Assembly (NCBI GenBank): GCA_903870015.1
Contig: CAIQBE010000021.1
Location: 1-39,259, forward strand
Direction: 5' to 3'
From: an uncultured Thiotrichales bacterium
GTDB lineage: Bacteria > Pseudomonadota > Gammaproteobacteria > Francisellales > CACEW01
DNA length: 39,259 nucleotides
Position numbers and translations under genes: made by a program. This document shows, piece by piece, positions 33,291-39,259 of this stretch. The notes under the pieces were generated by a model that searched no databases, had not been told where the DNA came from, and worked only from the letters and a program-made list of their open reading frames with translations. Position 1 is the first letter of the stretch, and every line of letters begins with the position of its first letter.

Positions 33291-36290
33291 ATGGCATCAG
33301 GTTTTTTTGAAGGTTTATTTTCTTGGGTCAGCAGCGCCCTAAAGCAAAATGCACTTGCCTATTGCGATTTAGAAACTGCTGACGATAAAAACACTTTAGT
33401 GAGCAAGGATGGCTTCCTGGGTACTATTATTCAAATTCAGGGATATAAACGCTTTGTCGGCCCAAATGAATATGTTTATCTATGTGAGCGCATCACTGAA
33501 ATGCTTCAACCAGGTTTTTCAGCCTCGGGGCATTTTGTACAGTTTTTCTTTACCTATGATCAATCGGGAATTCAGCGTAAAATTGAACAAGCGCTCGAGC
33601 CTGCGATAAAAACAGCAAAGCGTATTGAGCTTGAAATTGATGATATTTTCCAATCGCGGGTCAAAACACTATCAAAGTTTTGTTCTGATGAAGATTGTTT
33701 CATGGTACTTTGGTCTAATACAGAGGCGATCGAAAAGTCACATTATAAGCGTCTCATGAAGCAGCGTTCTGATCGCTTAGCTAGTTATAAACTACCGCGT
33801 ATGGGTGGGGCCCAAAATATTTTTGGTGTATTAGATGAATTAAGAAACATTCATCACTCTTTCGTTTCATCGGTAGTTGAGGATCTACAACACGCCGGCT
33901 ACTATATTAATGTTTTAGATGTCCATAAAGCCTGTAATGCCATTCGAAAAACCATTGATCCTACCTATACCTCTGAAGATTGGCAGCCATTTTTACCGGG
34001 AGATCGTCTCCCCTTACAATTGAATGGCAATCTTAAAAAAGACGTCTCTTCTTTGATGTGGCCTCCCCTTGATTGGCAGCTTATGCCTAGGGGTGGGGAA
34101 AACGTTGGTCTAAAATTTGCACGCATTGGTGATCAATTATTTGCGCCTATTTATGTTGAGTTATTTCCGAAGGATATTAAACCTTTTTATGAACTGTTTC
34201 GGCGTACACTTAATTCTAATGTGCCCTGGCGAATTTCTTATTTTATTGGTGGGGATGGCATTCGTATTAGTCAAAGTAAAAATATGCTTGCCCAGGTTTT
34301 AGCATTTAGTTCACATCATAACCGTTTAATTGCAGATGCACATAAATTATTAAAAACGCTGCATGAGCGTAGTGATGACCCCATTGTTAAAATTTATGTT
34401 TGCTTGTCTACATGGGCCCCTGTTGGCAAGATGGAGTTATTAAAAGAGCGTTCAGCAAAACTTTATAAAGCAGTGCAAAGCTGGGGCAATTGCCAAGTGG
34501 GCGATCTTTCTGGGGATGCTTTTGGGACCACCGTGAGTAGCAGCTTGGCTTTTACTTACAACATCACTGCTAATGCCTCTGCCGCACCGTTATCTGATGT
34601 GGTACAGATGCTACCTATTGTTCGCCCCGCCTCGCCTTGGCCCAATGGCGCCCTATTGTTTCGTACTCCTGATGGCAAAATTTGGCCCTACCAACCGGGA
34701 TCGAGTTATCAAATTAGCTGGATTGATATTGTTTATGCACGCTCTGGTTCTGGTAAATCCGTATTGCTCAATACCCTGAACTTAGGTTTATGTTTACTTC
34801 CGGGTTTGACGAGCCTGCCTCGTATATCTATTATTGACGTAGGCCCCTCTAGTAAAGGCTTTGTATCTTTACTAAAAGAAGGCTTGCCTGCCTCACGACG
34901 TCATGAAGTGACGTATTACCGGATTGCCAATGATGAGCGTGATGCTATCAACCCGTTTGATACACAATTAGGAGCGCGTTATCCTACACGGGCACATCGC
35001 TCATTTTTAATTAATTTTACAACATTGCTTTTGGTTGAAAATATTGAAGATCACCTTCCAGAAGGTATGTCTAGCATGATCAGCATGATCATTGATGAGT
35101 CGTATGTCCGCTTGAGTGATAACGCCCAGCCGAAGTTATTTGTACGTCATAGTGATGATGAAATTGAGGCAGCTATTGCCAAATTTAATATCCCTATCGA
35201 ACATGGCTTGACTTGGTGGCAATTGACTGATTTATTTTTTCAGACGGGTGAGCATCGTTTAGCACTCAAGGCTCAACGTTATGCGATGCCAACGATTGCA
35301 GATACCGTTGCTGTTGCCTATCAAAATAGCATTAAAGATTTGTTTGCTGATATTAAAACACCCGCGGGTGAGAATTATGTTGATGCATACAGCCGTAATA
35401 TTTCGGGCGTCATTCGCAGTTTTCCTACGCTCACATCTATCACTCGTCTTGACTTTGAGGGCACTAAAGTTGTATCCCTTGATCTTGATGAAGTTGCAAA
35501 ATCTGGCAGCGCTGCCGCAGAAAAACAAACTGCAATTATGTATATGTTGGCACGTCATGTATTAGGGCGTGACTTTTTCTTAAATGCCAATGAAGTTGAA
35601 AAAATGCTCCCTGCATACCAGCCTTATCACTTAAAGCGTACCAAAGAAATTATGGAAGAGCCAAAGCGCATCGTATTTGATGAGTTTCACCGCACTTCAA
35701 AAAGCCCTGCAATTCGCGAGCAAGTTCTTCAGGATATGCGTGAAGGTCGTAAATGGAAAATTCACATCGCCCTATCATCTCAGTCATTAAAAGACTTTGA
35801 TGAGCTGATGATCGAGTTTGCTACTTCTGTATTTGTACTTGACTCAGGAACGTCAATGTCTGTTGAGGCAACCTGCAAAACCTTTGGCTTAACTGAAACT
35901 GAACGCTTGGCTTTAGCGACTCGAGTACACGGACCTAGTTCGGAGGGCGCTACTTTTATCGCCCAATTTGTAACAAAAAAAGGCATGAATACGCAGCTGC
36001 TCACAAGTACCATTAGCCCGGTTGAACTTTGGGCTTTTAACACCACAGTTGAAGATGTCAATATTCGTGATCGTTTGTATCAAGCGATTGGCCCAGCGGC
36101 GACACGACGACTGCTTGCGGATCGATTCCCTAAGGGTAGCGCTATGGATGAGATTGAAATGATTTTAAAAAATGATGCAGGCGCTACTGTGAATAGCATC
36201 TGTGATATTTTTATTAATGAAATTATCACGAGCCATCGACGTATCATGCGTAATAAAAAAGCTCAACTTTCAGATTCCGGGCTACTTTAG
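33291..36290 (+). CDS. dotO: Type IVB secretion ATPase DotO/IcmB
   Basis: DotO (IcmB, VirB4/TraU-like) is the cytoplasmic ATPase that docks DotB at the base of the Dot/Icm machine. The 999-residue protein opens with an IcmB-typical segment (AYCDLETADDKNTLVSKDG). Walker A is SGSGKSVLLNTL (residues 485-496), Walker B IVFDEFHR (794-801), and a VirB4-type arginine-containing region follows. The length matches L. pneumophila DotO (about 1009). In Legionella and Coxiella dotE, dotP and dotN lie between dotF and dotO; here dotO follows dotF after 32 bp. dotM and dotN come after it. Confidence 0.95.
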   Translation: MASGFFEGLFSWVSSALKQNALAYCDLETADDKNTLVSKDGFLGTIIQIQGYKRFVGPNEYVYLCERITEMLQPGFSASGHFVQFFFTYDQSGIQRKIEQALEPAIKTAKRIELEIDDIFQSRVKTLSKFCSDEDCFMVLWSNTEAIEKSHYKRLMKQRSDRLASYKLPRMGGAQNIFGVLDELRNIHHSFVSSVVEDLQHAGYYINVLDVHKACNAIRKTIDPTYTSEDWQPFLPGDRLPLQLNGNLKKDVSSLMWPPLDWQLMPRGGENVGLKFARIGDQLFAPIYVELFPKDIKPFYELFRRTLNSNVPWRISYFIGGDGIRISQSKNMLAQVLAFSSHHNRLIADAHKLLKTLHERSDDPIVKIYVCLSTWAPVGKMELLKERSAKLYKAVQSWGNCQVGDLSGDAFGTTVSSSLAFTYNITANASAAPLSDVVQMLPIVRPASPWPNGALLFRTPDGKIWPYQPGSSYQISWIDIVYARSGSGKSVLLNTLNLGLCLLPGLTSLPRISIIDVGPSSKGFVSLLKEGLPASRRHEVTYYRIANDERDAINPFDTQLGARYPTRAHRSFLINFTTLLLVENIEDHLPEGMSSMISMIIDESYVRLSDNAQPKLFVRHSDDEIEAAIAKFNIPIEHGLTWWQLTDLFFQTGEHRLALKAQRYAMPTIADTVAVAYQNSIKDLFADIKTPAGENYVDAYSRNISGVIRSFPTLTSITRLDFEGTKVVSLDLDEVAKSGSAAAEKQTAIMYMLARHVLGRDFFLNANEVEKMLPAYQPYHLKRTKEIMEEPKRIVFDEFHRTSKSPAIREQVLQDMREGRKWKIHIALSSQSLKDFDELMIEFATSVFVLDSGTSMSVEATCKTFGLTETERLALATRVHGPSSEGATFIAQFVTKKGMNTQLLTSTISPVELWAFNTTVEDVNIRDRLYQAIGPAATRRLLADRFPKGSAMDEIEMILKNDAGATVNSICDIFINEIITSHRRIMRNKKAQLSDSGLL

Positions 36291-36302
36291 AGGGTAAATT
36301 AT

Positions 36303-37391
36303 ATGCAAGGTGGGTCGCAAAAAGAGACAGGTGAACTTGAAATTATTTGGCTATCTATTTTAATAGTTTTGGTAGCTGCTGCAATATTTTTCTTTTTTCG
36401 AGTTCAAATTTTGAGTTTTATTTTATGGATAAAATATGCAGAGCTCAAAACTATTAGTTATTTTGTCATTGATGCTAATTATCAAGGCTTAGAGCAGTGG
36501 GCTGATCGAGCTAATCCTAGCCGTATTAGTTTGAGCACCTTAAAGCTACTATCCAATGAAATTGGTGACACGATTAAATATCCCTGTATTGCCATTTGTG
36601 TTATTTTTGTTGCTGTTGTTTGGCATAAACACCCAGAGAGTGGCTTTCGCGATACCGAAAGTATGACCACCCTAGCAGAGAAAGTGAGACAATCTTTTCC
36701 TGCCATTAATGTTGTCAATGGCATTAATTTAGTTAAGGCCCCTATTGATGAAGGCCCTTGGGCCATGGGGATGACGCCTATTGAATTTGCTAAACACCAC
36801 AAGTTGATTCATCGTGACTTAAAGACTGAAAAAATTGTATTTAATCCCTTTAAAGCCAAAATGATTTTTGCAAATCAACTTGGGGATTTGTGGACAGGAT
36901 CTGAACATTTGCAGCCTCATGAACAAGCGCTGTTTGCGATATTTTCTGCGTATGTTAACTATAAGCGAGATGAGGCTGAAGATAAATTAGAAAGTATTGC
37001 TCGCTCTATTAACCCAAATAGTTTAAAAACTGGCAAGATCCCCTTTAATACTGAAGCCATGCTCAAAAAATATGGTAATTCCAAACCCGTCGAGGCGATT
37101 GTCAAACGTCACGCCTATGTGCGTACTGTCTTTATGGAAATGTTAACTCAGGCACGAACCTCGGGCATTGTTTTAAATTCTTTAATTTTATGGTTAAAGC
37201 CTATTGACCGAGAGTTATGGTATACCCTTAACAATGTTGGTCGTAAAGCTGTTTATAGTGAAGCTGCTGGTATTCAAGCACAATGGCTCGCAGAAAAACG
37301 TCTTGGCTTTCCGATACAACACCCCATGGTTGATGAGGCAGTTAATGCTTTGGATGAAGCGATTTTAAGTAGAATTATTAAAGATGTATGA
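36303..37391 (+). CDS. dotM: Type IVB coupling-complex protein DotM/IcmP
   Basis: DotM (IcmP) is an inner-membrane partner of the coupling ATPase DotL and contributes a basic cytoplasmic surface that recognises acidic effector signals. The 362-residue protein has two N-terminal membrane segments (ILIVLVAAAIFFFFRVQILSF and YPCIAICVIFVAVVW) and the conserved cytoplasmic domain: DEGPWAMGMTPIEFAKHH, FANQLGDLWTG, LQPHEQALFAIF and a Lys/Arg-rich helix (KPVEAIVKRHAYVRTVF). GAGGG lies 8 nt before the ATG. The gene sits 12 bp after dotO. In L. pneumophila dotM pairs with dotL, which is absent here. Confidence 0.92.
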   Translation: MQGGSQKETGELEIIWLSILIVLVAAAIFFFFRVQILSFILWIKYAELKTISYFVIDANYQGLEQWADRANPSRISLSTLKLLSNEIGDTIKYPCIAICVIFVAVVWHKHPESGFRDTESMTTLAEKVRQSFPAINVVNGINLVKAPIDEGPWAMGMTPIEFAKHHKLIHRDLKTEKIVFNPFKAKMIFANQLGDLWTGSEHLQPHEQALFAIFSAYVNYKRDEAEDKLESIARSINPNSLKTGKIPFNTEAMLKKYGNSKPVEAIVKRHAYVRTVFMEMLTQARTSGIVLNSLILWLKPIDRELWYTLNNVGRKAVYSEAAGIQAQWLAEKRLGFPIQHPMVDEAVNALDEAILSRIIKDV

Positions 37392-37419
37392 TCTTCACTG
37401 GTTGGGATAAGGATACAAT

Positions 37420-38010
37420 ATGAAGCTTACGCTCTCGGGTGAGTTAAATAATTGGGAAAGCTTTAAAGCACGGAAAAAAAATAAGAAATTTCTTGCGATT
37501 AAAGAAAAAGTCTTTAAGCGCGATAAAAATACCTGTCGTTTTTGCTATTACCAGGGTTACGCGTTGGAAGTTATTAATTATGACAATAACTATAAAAATA
37601 ATGCTGCCAATAATCTTTTAACGGCTTGTATTTTTTGCGCGCGTTGCACTTTGCTTGATTCATACAAACTAGATTATGCTGGAGGGGATAGAATTGTTTA
37701 TTTACCCGAACTCTCGCAAACACAAGTGAATCAAATGTGCCGTATTTTGTTTTTTGAAGCTTCTAAGGAAGCTAACTCTGAGGCTGCCTATAATGCCAAA
37801 ATGATTTTAGCCAAATTATTAGACCGAGCCGGTTGGCTTGATGAAAAAGCTAAAGCGCAATTAAGCCATCCTGGCTTGTTTTTGTATTATCTGCACGATG
37901 CTAGCAAAAGCGTTGATCTTGTGAATAAACTACGTTGGTTGCCAGATATTAATGAATATCAAGCGGCGATTAAATTATGGCAAAATGAATTTGTTGAGCG
38001 TGTTTCTTAA
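37420..38010 (+). CDS. dotN: Type IVB coupling-complex protein DotN/IcmJ
   Basis: DotN (IcmJ) is a cytoplasmic zinc-binding component of the DotL-DotM-DotN coupling complex. The 196-residue protein has the cysteine pattern CRFC (about 40) and CIFCARC (about 71), spaced like an HNH/zinc-ribbon fold. The region between (ALEVINYDNNYKNNAANN) also fits an HNH-like fold. AAGGA precedes the ATG. It lies 28 bp after dotM as the last gene of the dot block. In Legionella dotN precedes dotO, so the order is changed. Confidence 0.92.
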   Translation: MKLTLSGELNNWESFKARKKNKKFLAIKEKVFKRDKNTCRFCYYQGYALEVINYDNNYKNNAANNLLTACIFCARCTLLDSYKLDYAGGDRIVYLPELSQTQVNQMCRILFFEASKEANSEAAYNAKMILAKLLDRAGWLDEKAKAQLSHPGLFLYYLHDASKSVDLVNKLRWLPDINEYQAAIKLWQNEFVERVS

Positions 38011-38027
38011 TTTGGATGGGTATCGCA

Positions 38028-38375
38028 ATGACCTGTATTTTTTGTAAGATTGTTGCCGGAGAGATTCCTGCTAAAAAAGTATACGAAGATGAAAAAATCT
38101 TAGTATTTCACGACTTGTATCCTAAAGCTCCCGTGCATGTTTTGGTGATTCCCAAAGAACATATCGAAAGCTTAGCGCATCTACTGCCTGAACATCAAGA
38201 TATTATCGCGCACCTAACCCTCAAGCTTCAGGGTATTGCTGAGGGTTTAGGCCTTCATGATGGCTTTCGTATTGGCATCAATACCGGTAAAGGTGGTGGG
38301 CAAGAGGTGTTTCACTTGCATTATCACCTCTTGGGGCAGCCTAAACTTGAAGCTTCAGGAATGCACAAGAATTAA
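38028..38375 (+). CDS. hinT: HIT-family nucleotide hydrolase (HinT-like)
   Basis: HIT proteins of this branch hydrolyse purine nucleoside phosphoramidates and aminoacyl adenylates. The 115-residue protein has CIFCKIVAGEIPAKKVYED at the N-terminus, VLVIPKEHI in the middle and the histidine triad HLHYHLLG near residue 102. I prefer ATG 38028, which gives the usual MTCIFCKI start and places GGATGGG about 8 nt upstream; ATG 38016 would add four residues. It follows dotN by 17 bp and may be co-transcribed with the dot block, though no functional link is known. Confidence 0.93.
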   Translation: MTCIFCKIVAGEIPAKKVYEDEKILVFHDLYPKAPVHVLVIPKEHIESLAHLLPEHQDIIAHLTLKLQGIAEGLGLHDGFRIGINTGKGGGQEVFHLHYHLLGQPKLEASGMHKN

Positions 38376-38424
38376 GCTCTAAAAGGGACGGGATGATCTT
38401 TTAAACTTATTGATATAGCTATGT

Positions 38425-39168
38425 TTAACGTGACGGCCCTGCAGTTCCACCTACATCTCCAGATTTCGCGTATGCACTTTCTTCGCCCCTCACTGTACCT
38501 ACCCTCACTCGTAACCAACTAAGCACATCTTCTTTTTTTCTCTCATGCTCTCCTGCACCTGCTCCTCTCCCAGCAAGAGCGGCAGCAACTCCTTTGTGAA
38601 CGTTAGATGCTGCTTTGGCGGCTCTACCAGCAGCGGATCTGGCTCCATCAACATTGCCTTTCGTGAGTTGAATAAACGCTTGCATTACTAGAGCATTCTC
38701 ATAGCTACTGAAAAACGTAAGTGTTGTCAAGGCTCGTTCTCCAGCTTGTCTTGCTGCATCTAGTATTGGACTACCAATTCTACCATCATGAACATGAGGA
38801 TGAGTATGAAAACATGCCAGATAGTACAGAACGCCAGCTAATTCTTTTGGAAAACCATGGCAACGTTCCACTTCTATCCCATACACACGTGGATTGGTAT
38901 CAGGCACTTTGAGGCATGTTACCCCTTTTTCTTTTTTGATCTCAAGTCTGGAATCATTAAGGTATTCAAAAAAAGTATGGCCGAACTCAGGAGTGCCAGC
39001 AATTTCATGACTAATATGACTATTTATAGCAATATAAATACTGATTTTGCCGTATTTCATTTGTTTAATGTTACCTGGGAAGGTAAATATCGTCTCACCG
39101 ACCTGAAAACCAAAGGACACTGCTGGGGCTGCTGGAGCTCCCGCAGGTCTAACAACTGCGACTGCCAT
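38425..39168 (-). CDS. Unknown protein with HxHP motif, candidate Dot/Icm effector
   Basis: The 247-residue product is not recognised. The Ala/Pro-rich start is followed by an alpha/beta region (30-140) holding CFHTHPHVHDGRIGSPILDA (119-138). The His-x-His-Pro then Ser and Asp recalls the JAMM/MPN metalloprotease motif (HxH...S..D), but the spacing is longer than standard. An Ala-rich helical segment (170-205) follows. The tail has a charged patch (EHERKKED) and a small, polar Gly/Ser/Ala/Thr end, features often seen in Dot/Icm C-terminal signals. ATG 39168 has AAGGA 8 nt upstream; ATG 39177 overlaps that site. It has a perfect promoter and converges on the HIT gene. The effector role is inference. 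Confidence 0.65.
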   Translation of the reverse strand: MAVAVVRPAGAPAAPAVSFGFQVGETIFTFPGNIKQMKYGKISIYIAINSHISHEIAGTPEFGHTFFEYLNDSRLEIKKEKGVTCLKVPDTNPRVYGIEVERCHGFPKELAGVLYYLACFHTHPHVHDGRIGSPILDAARQAGERALTTLTFFSSYENALVMQAFIQLTKGNVDGARSAAGRAAKAASNVHKGVAAALAGRGAGAGEHERKKEDVLSWLRVRVGTVRGEESAYAKSGDVGGTAGPSR

Positions 39169-39203
39169 TATAAACATCCTTGTTTATTATACTTTACCCC
39201 TAA

Positions 39204-39232
39204 ATTATACATAATTAATATTATTTTGTCAA
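39204..39232 (-). promoter_or_regulatory. Consensus sigma-70 promoter of the 39168 gene
   Basis: The minus strand has a perfect TTGACA (39227-39232), exactly 17 nt, and a perfect TATAAT (39204-39209), about 35 bp before the start codon. Outside the rRNA promoters it is the strongest match seen in the window, which implies high expression or tight control by a repressor. Confidence 0.8.
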
Positions 39233-39259
39233 TAAATATAATTTATAAATATAAAAAAC

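Noticed and set aside
38376..38424. Possible terminator between the HIT gene and the 38425 gene
   Set aside because: The arms AAAAG and CTTTT are only 5-6 bp around a 12-nt loop, with no G/C stem, too weak to call.

Overview
This window looks like a chromosomal segment of a low-GC gammaproteobacterium of the Legionella/Coxiella type (order Legionellales). The main reason is a block of Dot/Icm type IVB secretion genes at the right end, supported by a gammaproteobacterial-style 16S rRNA and housekeeping genes (dnaE, murE, lpxH, hfq-hflX, orn, engB). The genus cannot be fixed by reading alone. The proportions and order of the dot/icm genes differ from those of L. pneumophila and C. burnetii, so a deeper or divergent lineage is likely (inference).

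Layout, left to right. 1-1031 is the 5' part of a 16S rRNA gene on the minus strand, with two tandem consensus promoters behind it. 1417-9530 holds lpxH, a soluble PAS histidine kinase, an unknown protein, the oxidoreductase half of mnmC, a small tautomerase-like protein and dnaE. 9590-12888 holds a purine permease behind tRNA-Pro(GGG), an unknown duplicated membrane protein, and tRNA-Leu(GAG). 12973-14324 is a frameshifted MFS efflux gene. 14766-20791 holds an isolated murE, a NitT/TauT-like ABC transporter without a binding protein, and glpD. 20801-24242 holds two more sensor kinases, one of them an unusual fusion. 24318-29803 holds homospermidine synthase, hflX, hfq, orn, tRNA-Val(UAC), a previously uncalled 45-residue secreted peptide, an EEP-fold hydrolase and engB. 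29914-38010 is the Dot/Icm block dotH-dotG-dotF-dotO-dotM-dotN, followed by a HIT protein and, at the edge, an orphan protein that may be a Dot/Icm effector.

How it fits together. DotH, DotG and DotF build the outer-membrane/periplasmic core of the secretion channel. DotO is its cytoplasmic ATPase. DotM and DotN belong to the coupling complex that receives effectors. Three proteins of unknown function in the window are candidate substrates or host-interaction factors (inference). Three kinases, two of them clear paralogues, have no DNA-binding response regulator beside them.

The most unusual item is the 824-residue protein at 20801-23275. It joins a GNAT/autoinducer-synthase-like domain to a PAS-histidine kinase and two receiver domains, so a small-molecule acyltransferase and a sensor relay may sit on one polypeptide.
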